Source of the DNA: Excoecaria cochinchinensis
Lineage: Eukaryota; Streptophyta; Magnoliopsida; Malpighiales; Euphorbiaceae
Direction of reading: 5' to 3'
Assembly: GCA_947683425.1 (NCBI GenBank)
Contig: CANTUQ010000297.1
Location: 62,001-126,000 of the forward strand
Length of the DNA: 64,000 nt
The notes beneath the pieces are model-generated. The model ran no database searches, was not told where the DNA came from, and saw only the letters and a program-made list of their open reading frames with translations. This document shows positions 22,084 through 34,004 of the stretch, in pieces. Position numbers and translations under genes: made by a program. Within the stretch, counting starts at the first letter, position 1, and every line of letters begins with the position of its first letter.

Positions 22084-22135
22084 CTAACCCTCAAGGACCC
22101 AAAAAGGATTGGGTACCTAAATCTGTATAATTTTC

Positions 22136-25100
22136 TTGCAGATCTGCCTAAAGAGCTCCAGATCAGAAAAATGGTACTTGGATAGCGGATGGTCTAGGCA
22201 CATGACAGGAAACAAATCAAAGTTCACTAAATTAACCATGAAAGATGGTGGGAAAGTTAGTTTTGGAGATAACAGAAAAGGAAAAATTATTGGAATGGGA
22301 ACTATCTGTTCGAATCCAAAGATAGAAGATGTGTCTCTTGTTGTTGGATTAAAGTTCAATCTGCTAAGCATCAGTCAAATCTGTGATAAAAACAGAAGAG
22401 TGATATTTGAAAAAGATCATTGCAGAGTAGAAGAAGTCGAGACAGATCAGACAGTTCTAACTGGACACAGATCAGGAAATATCTATCAAGTAAATTTAGA
22501 AGAGCTTCAGGAAAGTAATCTAACATGTTTAATAACGCAAGAACATTTGAGTGTATTATGGCATAAGAAGCTTGGTCATGCTAGTATTCACACTATGGAG
22601 AAACTAGCTAAGAAAAATCTAGTTAGAGGTTTGCCAAAGATGAATTTTGAAAAAGATTACGTTTGCAAGGCTTGTCAACTTGGAAAACAGACCAGATCTT
22701 CTCACAAACTCAAAGGAGAAATTTCATCCAAGAAAGCATTGGAGCTTTTGCACTTAGATCTGTTTGGACCAATAAGTCCTTCTAGTATTGGTGAAAAAGC
22801 ATATGTATTTGTTATTGTGGATGATTACACAAGACATACTTGGACGATGTTTCTTGCACACAAAAGTGAAGCGTTTAAATCTTTTGAAAAATTGAGCAAG
22901 AAAATACAAAATGAAAAAGGGTATATGATTACAAGCATAAGAAGTGATCATGGAGGAGAATTTGAAAACGCAAGCTTTGAGGAATATTGCAACAGTTTTG
23001 GAATTCATCATAGCTTTTCAGCTGCCAGAACACCTCAACAGAACGGTGTAGTAGAAAGAAAAAACAGAACACTCCAGGAAATGGCCAGAACAATGATCAA
23101 CGAAAATAGTCTTCCAAAGTACTTCTGGGCAGAAGCGGTAAGCACTGCATATTATATTCTGAACAGAACGCTTGTCAGATCAGTTCTAAACAAGACTCCA
23201 TATGAACTCTGGAAGAACAGAAAGCCAAACATCAGTTATTTTCAATCATTCGGCTGTAAGTGTTTTATTTTTAACGATAAGAGTAATTTAGGTAAATTTG
23301 ATGCAAAATCAGATGAAGGTATTTTTCTTGGTTATTCATTAAATAGCAAAGCATATAGGGTTTTTAATAGAAGAACATTAGTAGTAGAAGAGTCTATAAT
23401 GTAAAATTTGATTATGCTGACATCTACACTCGAGAAAGGAGTTTTTCTGATGATGATACAGATGTAGAAGTGTTCGAAATGAACAAGAAGACCGAAGAAA
23501 AAGATAATACAGAAAAGTCTCCTAGACAGGAAGCAGATCAAGATGACAGATCTGGTAATGTATCTGGTCAGATAGAAGAAGATCAGCCAACAGAAAGGCA
23601 ATCAGATCAACAAGAAGAAAACCAGACAAAACAGTCAGTGGATAGATTAGAAGATCAGCAAGTTATGCAACAATCAGCAGAATTACCTAAAGACTAGAAG
23701 TTTCACAGATATCATCCAAAAGATAATTTGCTGACAGAACCATCAGAAAGAATGATGACCAGAAGAGCAATGCGAGAATATTGTGGTAATGTAGCTTTCG
23801 TTTCTCAACTAGAACCCAAAAATTTTATGGATGCTCAAAATGATGTAAACTGGATTATTGCTATGCAAGAAGAATTAAATCAGTTTGAGAGAAATAAAGT
23901 TTGGTATCTGGTTCCTAAACCATCAAATCATTCAATTATTGGTACCAAATGGGTGTTTAGAAATAAGCTTGATGAACAAGGAAACGTTGTAAGAAACAAA
24001 GCAAGATTAGTTGCTCAAGGCTACAACCAAGAAGAAGGTATTGACTTCGATGAAACTTTTGCACCTGTAGCCAGATTAGAAGCCATTAGAATCTTATGTG
24101 CATATGCATGTTTTAAAAATTTCAAACTTTATCAAATGGATGTCAAAAGTGCTTTTTTAAATGGATTTCTAAATGAAGAAGTCTATGTAGCTCAACCTCC
24201 TGGTTTTGAAAATTCAGATCATCCAGAATATGTTTACAAACTCAAAAAGGCTTTATATGGTTTGAAACAAGCTCCTAGAGCTTGGTATGAAAGACTGAGT
24301 TGTTTTCTTCTTGCTCACGGTTTTAATAGAGGAAAAGTTGATAATACACTTTTTACTAAACATAGTTCATCTCATATTCTATTAGTACAAATTTATGTTG
24401 ATGATATTGTTTTTGGGTCTACTAATGTTTCTATGTGCAAAGAATTTGAATTTATTATGAAGCAGGAATTTGAAATGAGTTTAATGGGAGAACTCACATT
24501 CTTTCTGGGATTGCAAATCAAACAATGCAAAACTGGAATTTTCATAAGTCAGGTAAAGTATACAAGGGAGCTTATTAAGAAGTTCAAAATGACAGAATCA
24601 AAATCTGCCAGTACACCTATGAGTCCCTCAATCAAGCTAGAAAAGGATGAAAAAGGCAAAAGTGTTGATGAAAAGGTTTACAGAGGCATGATCGGATCAT
24701 TGCTCTACTTGACTGCAAGCAGACCTGATATTCATTTCAGTGTGTGTCTGTGTGCTAGATTCCAATCTGCTCCAAAAGAGTCACATCTGTCTGCAGTAAA
24801 GAGAATATTACATTACTTGGTTGGAACTCCAGAATTGGGATTATGGTATCTCAAGAATGGTTCTTTAGATCTTATTGGATATTCTGATGCAGACTATGCT
24901 GGATGCAGAATTGACAGAAAGAGCACCTCTGGTGCCTGTCATTTTCTTGGAAATTCTTTAATTACTTGGTCTAGCAGAAAACAAAATTCAGTGGCTCTAT
25001 CTACAGCAGAAGCAGAATACATTGCAGCTGGAGGAAGTGTTGCACAAGTTCTATGGATCAGGTAACAACTAAAGGATTATGGAATTGAGTTTAATCAAGT

Positions 25101-25341
25101 TCCAATTTTCTGTGACAACACCAGTGCAATCAATCTTATAAAAAATCCTATTCTACACTCTAGAACCAAACACATAGAAATCAGACACCACTTTATCAGA
25201 GATCATGTTCAACGTGGTGATATTGTGCTAGAGTTTGTTCCTACAGAACAACAGTTGGCCGATATCTTCACTAAACCTCTAAAGGAAGATCAATTTTGTC
25301 AAATTAGAAGAAAGTTGGGCATGGGTTCTACAGCAGAATAA
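22136..25341 (+). pseudogene. Copia Pol (protease-integrase-RT-RNase H), lightly broken
   Basis: The protease catalytic DSG is at about 22181; the residue after it is Trp where Cys is usual. An HHCC zinc-binding integrase N-terminus lies at about 22559-22680. The integrase core shows HLDLFGP, SDHGGEF and QQNGVVERKN (22750-23060). RT spans about 23850-24600 with YVDD near 24394. RNase H carries YSDADYAG, the STAEAEY box and the C-terminal ADIFTKPL box. Three lesions interrupt it: a one-base deletion near 23398 that shifts frame, TAG at 23695 and TAA at 25063. The protein would otherwise run to 25341. All RT and integrase catalytic residues remain readable. Confidence 0.9.
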
Positions 25342-25903
25342 GTTACCTGGCAATAAAAATATCTTAGTCTTTGAAAAAGGGGAAAGGTGCGTGTTTTTGT
25401 TTCAATATCTTAATACTAATTTAATACATGTGTGCTTTAAATTTATTTAATATCTGTATGTATTTTAACTTTAAAATATTCCTTGTCATTATGCTTTAGT
25501 CTTAAAAATTATATTATATTTATAAAAAGACAAAATAGTCCTTTTTTGTTCTTTCCATGTTTATTTGTCATAACTGTCAGAGTCAAAGTTTTTTTTAATT
25601 TGTTTCTTCCCGCTTAAAACTTTGTTTCTGTGTTATACTCAGTATATTTATGTAAGATTTTCAGAGAAAAAGAGTGGGAACAGTTATCTTTGCTTTTGAA
25701 AAAATAATGTTTATCTCCTTGGGAAGGATAACTGGCATTAAATGGTGTGTCTTTTCATATCCCGACTCTCCATCACAGAGATTTGCTTTTATCTTTCCTA
25801 AAACTCTCTACCCAGTTTCTTTGTTTCTCTTTCGGGTTATATTTCTCTTCTTCCTTATAGTCCCTGTAAATCTCGTTGTAAACCCTAAATTCCTCTCTCA
25901 ATC

Positions 25904-27436
25904 ATGGTGCGATTCAAGACCAAAGCCAATCGCAAGCCTCCCAAAGCCGAAACCTCCAAAATCCCTAAACCAGATGAATCGTCTACCAAAACCGCAACAC
26001 CCGAGAAACCCAAAATCGTCGCTTCACCGGCAAAAAATTCCAAAGCCATCATTATTCCTCCGAAAACCATCGACTGGGAAGCAACAGTGGAGTTCGCTTC
26101 GGATTTGGCAAAATGGATGGAAGATCAAGGCTGGAAACGGTTCATCACCTTCACTAGCCCGTTTTTTTATCCGAATTTGGTGAAAAATTTCTATGGGTCT
26201 ATGAAGAACATCACAGCTAACAGTTTTCAAGTTGTTTTTGGGGAGAAAACCTTCGATGTCTCTCCTCAGCTCCTCTCTCAGGTATTTTCTCTTCCACTGG
26301 TTGGCACTAAAACTGATAGGAAGATTGGTACCACTGTTATTCAAAACTTTAATCGGGAAAAATTTTTGAAAGCCACCACTGGGCTTGAAAATCCTGGAAC
26401 CAATCCTCCTTCCACATGTATGGCACCAAAGTTTAGAGCTCTCCACAAATATATTTGTGATTTTTTGTTACCTAGATCAGGTAGTGCTACATTTTTAGCC
26501 ACTGTCGATGATTGCATTCTATGGCATTTCTTTAAGAAAAAACCCCTGAATCTGCCTGTCTTATTGTTCAAAAATATGTGTGATAATAAGTCCAAATCTA
26601 GATTACCATATGCATTGCTGTTGAATGAGTTGTTTGTATTTTGGAAAGTGGATTTGTCTGCTGAAAATGTGGAATTATTGAAAAAAGGGCACTTGATATC
26701 TCGAAAATTCTTTGAGGATTCCATTGCTAGGACCAAAGTTTTAGGCAAATGAAAAGTTGAGCCTCCTGTGCAACCCCCTGTTCAGCCAGTTGCCAAAAGA
26801 ACCCGCAGCACCCCACATGCACCACCTCCTCAAGAATCCTCCTCTCAGGCTCTTACTGAAAAACTTAAGGTCTTTCCTCCAGATATTGCCTCCTATTTAG
26901 CCAAAAACCTGTCTCTAATCATTCAAGAAGCCAAGGTAAGTGAATCTGGTGATGAGAAAATTATTTCTCACTATGCTGATGACAAGGAAGAGACACAGGT
27001 TATACTGGATAGTTCTGAAAAAGAGGAGGAGACTGCGAAATCAGAAGAAGAGGAAGTTGTCAAATCTGAGGAAGAGGGCGTTAAATCTAGTGAATCAGAA
27101 CAGAGTGCATCTTCTAGCTCGTCTGAGGATTCGTCTGCAGAGAAAGAACCAAAATCCAGTGCTATTGCATCTGCCCAATCAAGTAGTGCTTCTGAAGACT
27201 CCAGTGCAACAGATGAGAGTGCTGATTCTAGTACTGATGACACCTCTGCTACTGATAGTGACTCTGCGAAAGCTCCTGCACCAGCACCCCCACCTGCAGC
27301 TCCACCCAAAGCACCAGAAACAACAGCTCCTGAGGTACCTATTTCTGTTGTTCCTTCATCATCTTTTGATCTTGAATTGGTTGAACTGCATGAAAAATTA
27401 GCTGCCTGTCTAGCTACAACTGCCTCCGTCCAATAG
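25904..27436 (+). pseudogene. Env-position ORF of SIRE-like element, one stop
   Basis: A single frame runs from ATG 25904 to TAG 27434-27436 with one interruption, TGA at 26750-26752. The first part (282 codons) has a basic, Lys/Pro-rich N-terminus followed by a globular domain like those in plant retrotransposon extra ORFs (FxxPLVGTKTDRKIG, LLNELFVFWKVD). The part after the stop is very acidic and Ser/Glu-rich, then Pro/Ala-rich. SIRE-type elements are known for an env-like ORF in this position, but I see no signal peptide or convincing membrane segment, so an envelope role is not supported here. The stop may be a mutation or a readthrough site. Confidence 0.65.
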
Positions 27437-27896
27437 CAGATAGCTGCACTTCTCCGTCGCAAATTGACATCTCCATAGTTCTTCTGCTCAGTTCTTTTAT
27501 ATGTTTCTTTAAGTTGAACTAATTTTTTTTGGATATTCTTGGTTTATCTTATGTTCTACTTATGATCTTTGCTTCTCTCTTTTTGCTGATGCCAAAAAGG
27601 GGGAGAATGGTAAATGTGGATTATGCTATATGCTATAGCTTGGATATTAGCTTTTTATTAACATTGGATATTCTGGAAGTATGTTGGAAGCTTAAAGGTT
27701 AACTGTTACAGGTTGCATGCTGTTTAAAATTGTGTTAAATTTATGTCATACACTTTCTGTCTTATAAGATTTGATTGGAATTATACTTGTATATATCTCC
27801 CTAGCATAGAGTAAGGGGGAGCATATTTATACTAACCAAGATAGACTTTTTAGTCAAAGTTTATCAGGGTTTTGTCATCATCAAAAAGGGGGAGAT
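27437..27896 (+). other. 3' untranslated part of SIRE-like element with PPT
   Basis: Non-coding. It has two polypurine tracts, AAAAAGGGGGAGAATGG at about 27594-27610 and CAAAAAGGGGGAGA at 27882-27895. The second directly precedes the 3' LTR and is the likely plus-strand primer; the first may be an internal duplicate. Confidence 0.7.
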
Positions 27897-29120
27897 TGTT
27901 GGCTCAAGGCTACATCTCAATTTTGATGATAATCAAACCTTGAATAAACTTTGTATAAATTCTATTCTTAAATTTTCATTTCAGCTCATTCTCCTCTATA
28001 TATGGCAAGATCCAAGTCATTTGTTCAAGACATTCGCATAAAGTAATAGGAGATACTGAAGTTCATTGAAAGTTAGGGTATTATTTTCTGTAAGATCTTT
28101 TGAGGAGCTTTGCATACATATTCATAATTTATAAAAGCTTTTCTTGCATAAAATTTTATTTAAAATACCATGTTTTAACGAAAACAGAATATAAGTTCTG
28201 TTGATAACAGAAGCAAAAGTTTTTACCAACAGAATAGAACAAAAAATATTTCTTTGATCTGTCGCAGCAGAATGACAAGACAGAACAACAATTTCTGTTC
28301 TCGCTAAAAGACAAAAATAACGGCTAGTTTTTCAAAACAATCAGTCTGTCTTCTCTCTAACGGCCATATTTTGATCTGTAACGGCTATAATACATTTTTG
28401 GCTATAAATTGAAGTTGTTTTCAGTTTTAAAGAGGTTAGAGAAGTTGGAAAACATTTATATCTCTTGAGATTCAAGCTTTCATCTTTATCAATCTAATTT
28501 CCACATCTTGCACTTCATTTATTATAAACCTCCTCAACTAGATTATAGCATTTTTGTTGTAACTCTTGTGTGAAGTAATTTCTGTAAAAGATAGTAAGAA
28601 AAGGGTTGGCTAGAACCTTAGAATTTCTAGTAAGTGTTTACATCTTTTACTTGGGAAAAAGATTGTGGGTAGAAATATACTAGGTTGTATATTGGCTTAA
28701 TTCTTGCCTTTAAAAGAATTGTTAGTGGAGAGTCAAGCTCAAGACAGTGTCTTGGGGAGTGGATGTAGGCTGTTAGGCCGAACCACTATAAATCCTTCGT
28801 GTTAATCTATTTCCTCTCCCCTCTTCTTTATTCTGTTTTAAAAAGAATCTTAACTATTCTGTTTTCTGTTTAGGGTTAATCTTTAAGTTTTAATCTGTCA
28901 TTAAGAAGTGATTTTCTGCATAACTCAAATCTGATTTACAAGAAAAGTTATCTTGTATTTTGTTAATCATCACTTTCTGTATTCATTAAAATTACAGTCA
29001 CGTGTTCTGTTTGTTTCTGAATATTTTATCAGAACTCCTCTATTCTGTTGAGACAGAAATTAAGCGAAAATTGTTAGACACCCAATTCACCCCCCCTTTT
29101 GTGTGTCTTTGGGACCAACA
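27897..29120 (+). repeat. 3' LTR of the SIRE-like element
   Basis: 1224 bp, ending CCAACA and followed by ATTTG. Confidence 0.95.
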
Positions 29121-29125
29121 ATTTG

Positions 29126-29503
29126 AAGTCAAGTAAAATGTCAAAGTCAACAGACAAAATATATTTTAACGAACCAATAATGAATGAATAATATTATTTT
29201 AATTTTAAAAGTTTAAGAATAACATTGCACTAAAATAAAAATAGATTGTCCACATTATATTTTTTGTGAAAGTAAGTATTACTTAAGTTCGGCAAATTAA
29301 AATTGATTAACTTTAACAAACCGTTAATGGAGATACAATTTTATTCTAATTTTAGAAATTTAAGGATACTGCACTATGACTCTTAAATTAATTATGCAGT
29401 TATTCCATGAGAAAATTTGTCTAGCCTATACTCATCCAATAGAGTAGGCGAGAATTTCTATTTTTATGGTTTCATGGAGCACTCTGTCCAAAAGTTAATT
29501 AAA
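29126..29503. repeat. Unclassified old repeat, right side of the LTR nest
   Basis: On the complementary strand this has the same unit plan as 8095-8549 (CACTAAAATAAAA, TAACATTGCACTAAAAT, CCGTTAATGGAG). It has diverged strongly and I found no termini. Confidence 0.35.
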
Positions 29504-29512
29504 TAAATTATA

Positions 29513-29627
29513 GGCTTAATATGCTAATTGATACTCGAACTTGTAAATATTTGCAAAGCCGCCCCTCTAACTTATACTGTTACAAGTTGAACACCTAAAG
29601 ATGCATTTTATGGGCATATTAAACACA
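29513..29627 (+). repeat. Left TIR of MULE
   Basis: About 115 bp, ending near AAACACA, complementary to 38968-39082 with scattered mismatches. Confidence 0.9.
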
Positions 29628-30102
29628 GATTTGAAGTGGTTCTGGCGCGTGATCTACATACGCCTGACGTGGATGACACCTCAATTTAGACCAATTAAAA
29701 AAGGACACGTGGCATGAATACCAGTCAAAGAAAAATTAACTGCAGAAGATATTTTTTCACCCACCAAATTCACTATCTTCTCCTCTCTCTCCCTATCTTG
29801 TCGTTCTTCGATCCTGCTAAAACCACATCCTTCTTCTTTCATTTTCCAAACTGCTAGCTATAATCGTTTAACCTTAAAGTCAGACAGATTAGGTTTTGTT
29901 TAAGCGTGACTTCAACAAGAGGGATCATTACCGATGTGAGAGAGGAAACCGCCATTTTTACAGAGGTAAGGTAAGTTCGAACTGTATTTGTGTAAAATAA
30001 TATGGTATTTTTGTGATTTCGAGTAAATTATTAGGGTTTTTTAGTAAAATGTGAGACAATAGTTAGTTGGCAGCATCTAATTTATTTTATTTTATTCAGT
30101 TA

Positions 30103-30800
30103 ATGGAAAGTCAGATTGTGAATCTGTTCTTTCATCATGGTGGACGACTTAGAGAGGACCCACTATTGAGGTATGTACACGAACAAACCTATCCAGAAGA
30201 TGTTAAAATAGATGTGGATAAATTGCACATTATTAAATTCCACAAATGATCAAAAGGATACACCAATATGGTTGAATTTGCATGCATAGTCAACAAGAGT
30301 AGTCTGTTTCACATTATTAGATGTGATAAAGATGTTTTAGATCTAGGTAGTAAGTTAAATAAAGGTGATAGGGTGGATGTTCACTTTGTACACTCAGTGG
30401 GCACACCAATATTATATAATAAAGATGATGATAGGGGGAGTAATTTTGTAGATGTGGACTCCATTATAGAAAATGGTGGTCCAATTGGAGAGGAAAAAGT
30501 TAGGGCATCAAAAGCATCGAAGGGTGGGTCTGGACAAGGAAGTAAAGGGAAAGGGAATAGGAAGGCAACAAGTGATAAGGGCAAAAAAGTTACAACAGAG
30601 AACTGCAACAGGGGTAAAAATTCTAGTGAGAGGGCAAAAATTACAGAAGGGTTGAGAGTGAGAATAAAGCAGAGAATGGGAGTGGTGAAAATGTAGAGGA
30701 ATTAGGGTCTGATTCTGAAGACTTAGATTATGATGTAAATTTGAGCAATGAAACATCTAGTGATGAAGAACTTTATGATGAAGATAAGGTTTTTAAATAG
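30103..30800 (+). pseudogene. MULE transposase, PB1-like N-terminal part
   Basis: ATG 30103 follows a splice-acceptor-like TTATTCAG. The start has the form VNLFFHHGGRL, like the PB1-like N-terminal domain of plant MuDR transposases. One TGA at 30247 interrupts the frame, which otherwise continues to 30696. A Lys/Gly/Ser-rich low-complexity segment and then acidic sequence follow. This arrangement is usual upstream of the MuDR DNA-binding domain. Confidence 0.75.
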
Positions 30801-31129
30801 GAAGCAAGTGATATAGATGATGAAGTTGTGCAAGCTAGAAGGACAAAATTAGATGCAAAGATGAACAAATAGAAAGCTGGAAGAGTCAATTTAGATGATA
30901 TTCCTCAAGAGGTTATAGGTGTAGATGTAGGTTTTAAGAGCATTCAAAGAGATAAGAGATAAAGACAGAGTGGTAAGTTAGCTGGGGATGAAGAGTTTTT
31001 TAGTAGCAGTAATCATGGGAGTGAATGTACTGTAGATGAAGGAGATGTGGGAGAGATTTACCAGCTAAGAAATTCAGAAGTAGGGTCTATTATGATCCTA
31101 TTTATAGGGTTACAATATTTCAACTTGGC

Positions 31130-31799
31130 ATGATATTAGAAAATGCGATTCAATTTAAGGAGGCTTTGCAAAATTATGTTATTGAGAGAGGAGTGAACCT
31201 AAAAATAAGGCCCAATGAGAAGAATAGAGTGAGGGCAGTATGTTTGAAGTCTAATTTTAAGTGGCACATATTAGGCAGCATTGAAGGGAGATCTGGTGAC
31301 TTCATTGTTAAGACATATTATCCTTTCCATAATTGTTATAGGTCAAATAGAAACAAGGCTTGTAATACAAAGTGGATAGCTAGAAAATATAGGGAAAGGA
31401 TTATAAGTCAGCCAAGCATTAAGTTGTGGCAGATGCAACAGTTGCTGCATGAAGACTTTTCTCTATATGTTGGCAAATCTGTGTGTGCAAGAGCTAAGAT
31501 GATGGTGATTGGGCAGTTCATGGGTGATTATAAAATTGAGTTCTCAAGGTTGTATGGTGATATGATTAGAGCAACTAACCCAGGTTCAACTGTGAAGATT
31601 AGAACAGCAGAGGTGATTGTACCAGGGAAATAGATGTTCATGAGAATTTATGTATGCTTAGAGGCTCTAAAAAGAGGATGGCTAAATGGTTGTAGACCAG
31701 TAATTGGGTTAGATGGAGCTATTTTGAAGGAAGTAAGTAAAGGGCAAATTCTACTTGTGTTTCAAAATATGGGAACAATCAAATGTTCCCAGTTGCATA
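31130..31799 (+). pseudogene. MULE transposase, DNA-binding domain and first catalytic Asp
   Basis: The frame holds the MuDR N-terminal DNA-binding domain (FKEALQNYVIERG, then RVRAVCLKSNFKWHI) and the start of the MULE transposase core (GCRPVIGLDGAILK, carrying the first catalytic Asp). TAG at 31631 and a frameshift near 31745 break it. The CACTA element then interrupts the gene at the segment that reads PVAWAVVD across the insertion. Confidence 0.85.
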
Positions 31800-31819
31800 C
31801 ACTAGAAAAAAAATTCAAA

Positions 31820-32260
31820 TTAGCGACGGACACTTTTCCGTCGCTAATTAGCCATTGATTTGCGACGAAATTCAAAATTGATTGTGAAAGACCATTTTTT
31901 CAATTTTAGCGACTGAATAGTGACGAAAATAAAGAAATCGTCGCAAAATTTTAGCGGCAATTTATGGCGCTTTTTTGCGACTATTTAGTGACTAAAAAAT
32001 ATGTCGCTAATTTTTGCGATTAATCTAGCGACTAAAAAATTAGTCGTTAAAATAGCGACGAAAATATCAGTCGCTAAATTTGGAGATAATTTTAGTGACT
32101 TTGTTTGCGACAGATTTAGTGACTAAACTTGTTGTCGCTAAACACACTTGAATTAGCGACGGATTTTTCCGTCGCTAAAAGATTTTCAATTTTTTTAATT
32201 ATTAAAACAATATTTTAGAAATTAAAGTGATATTTTAGTGACGGAATAATCCGTCGCTCT
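31820..32260. repeat. CACTA left subterminal repeats (TAGCGACG)
   Basis: More than fifteen copies of TAGCGAC or its complement GTCGCTA, several in head-to-head pairs such as TAGCGACGG...CCGTCGCTA. In CACTA elements such repeats are binding sites for the DNA-binding transposase subunit. Confidence 0.85.
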
Positions 32261-32754
32261 TTCGTCAATAAAATTGATTATAATATTAATAAAAGTATGC
32301 ATACATACTTATAGTTATTAATTATTTTAATATTTTTGTTTTATACATGAAATTATATTGAAATTCATTCCCTTTGCTAATTCCGATAAGATTAACATTT
32401 AATGTTGAAAATACATAATTAAAACAATTGTAAATAAAATTTAATAATTTTTTAGTACTTTCATTAATTAAGATAAATTTTTTAATTGTAAATTTTTTTT
32501 AGCTTGGAATCGTTTTATATTATGAATTTTATTTTTAATTTGTCTAAAACAATTTTTTTTTATATTTAATTATTTAAAAATTTAATGAAAATATTAATTA
32601 GATGGGCAAACTGAAATTAATATTAATAAAGAAATTTATTAAAAAATATGTATTGATATTATTTTCGGTTTTTGAATTAATAACTTTGACTAAATGAATT
32701 ATATATACAAATAAATAATTAAATTAATATATGTATGTATATATATAGAATATA

Positions 32755-33060
32755 AAAAAAAAAATAACCCGGTCTGCTTTTGGGCTTTCCCTTCCTTCTC
32801 TTCTTTCCTTTTCTTTTTTTTCCTTCTTTTCCCTTTCTCTATCCCGATCCCGTTCAAGCCCCCCTCCCTCGATCTGCTCCTCCTCCCCGCTATCAGCCAG
32901 CCGCGTCGCCTCCTCTCTTTCCCTCTCTTCCGTGCGCGATAGCAGCAGCTGCTGCTCTCCTCCTCACGCATTTGGAGTCGGGATTTGCAGCGCCGCCCGA
33001 CGCCTCCTCCTCCTCCTCATCGCCGGCCACCGGTTGCACCATTAGCCCCCCTAAAGTGAG
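32755..33060 (+). other. CT/GC-rich segment, possible captured 5' UTR/exon
   Basis: A pyrimidine-rich tract leading into GC-rich sequence, sharply different from the AT-rich surroundings, and ending at AAA/GTGAGT near 33055, which resembles a splice donor. The frame at 32780-33103 is low complexity (Pro, Phe, Ser, Ala) and I do not recognise it. It may be the promoter-proximal part of the captured gene whose kinesin exons lie downstream. Confidence 0.4.
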
Positions 33061-34004
33061 TGATCTTGACTTAAAATCTGGAGGTTTTAGGAAAAATAAT
33101 TAAGGGCAAATTTTGGGAGTTCAGGGATTTAAAATTATAATTTTAGTAATTTAATATTTTAAGCTTAGAATAAGTTAGATTTCTAATTTTTAAGTAATAT
33201 AATCAAGTTAAATTACATTTTTATCAAGATTTATTGAGTTTATGGTTGAATTGTTGTGTGTATATGTGAAAAGGAAGAAGAAAATGTGAGGAACAAAGGG
33301 TTAGTTTATGAAGGTTTTTATTTGAAAATAAAGATGAATCATTAAATTTGTGACTTGGCTTGTTATGCTTTGATGAATAACAGATCCAGTGAAACGTATA
33401 GCTATTTCGATTTGCCGTTCTTACAGGTTCTCATTTGCATTTTATACCTGTTTATGAGTTTGATTTGTTATATTGTTTTTAGTTATGTATTTAATTCGAT
33501 TTTATGTTTTTTGATGGGAATTTCTTTTTGCCATGGGGAAGTTGTCTTCTAAGGATTCAATTAACGCTATAGAAGCTAATACTCTGTAATCGTTTGCAAT
33601 CTCTCTTTTCCAATTTTTTTATATTTAATTTTTCTGTCTATAAGTTGGTGTTATTGCGTTTTACTTGATTAATTTGCGAGTTAGTCTAGATTTTGATTTG
33701 TTATTGTCATTCTTATTCAACAAATCTCATTTTGGTATTATTTTTTTTATTTTCACTTATTCATATTTTCATGCCTAGAATTAATTAAGAAAAAGTTTTG
33801 CCAAATGCTAGTGTTGTTTCTTTGAGACTCTGTAATTACAAATTGGCACCCATTTACATTGCTTAATGATGTTTTGACTTCAATACGGTGTTGTTCTTAG
33901 ATTATATGGTTACTTAAAAATTACAAATTAAGTTTACAAATTACAGAGTTTGCTAATCATGATTGCTAGATTAACTTCTATTGATGGTTGCTCAATTTAT
34001 ATAG

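Larger units (their letters stand above)
20675..29120 (+). mobile_element. SIRE/Maximus-like Copia element lacking gag, 8.45 kb
   Basis: Two 1224-bp LTRs begin TGTTGGCTC and end GACCAACA, with TSD ATTTG (20670-20674 and 29121-29125). The PBS TGGTATCAGAGC follows the 5' LTR, and an AAAAAGGGGGAGA tract precedes the 3' LTR. Pol runs 22136-25341 and an extra ORF follows it at 25904-27436. That layout, with an additional ORF between pol and the 3' LTR, is characteristic of the SIRE/Maximus clade of Copia. Gag is reduced to its first 20 or so residues. The pol has one frameshift and two stops, so the copy is defective but recent. Confidence 0.93.

Noticed and set aside
25674..26183. 169-codon frame with hydrophobic N-terminus that might look like a signal peptide for an envelope
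   Set aside because: It overlaps the well-supported frame starting at 25904 in another phase and becomes low-complexity Lys/Pro text; no basis for an envelope call.
26940..27462. Frames on both strands over the acidic tail
   Set aside because: Shadows of the Ser/Glu-rich coding tail of the env-position ORF.
20675..29120. Endogenous virus with an active envelope
   Set aside because: Copia gene order, a retrotransposon PBS and the lack of membrane segments in the extra ORF point to a SIRE-type retrotransposon, not a virus.
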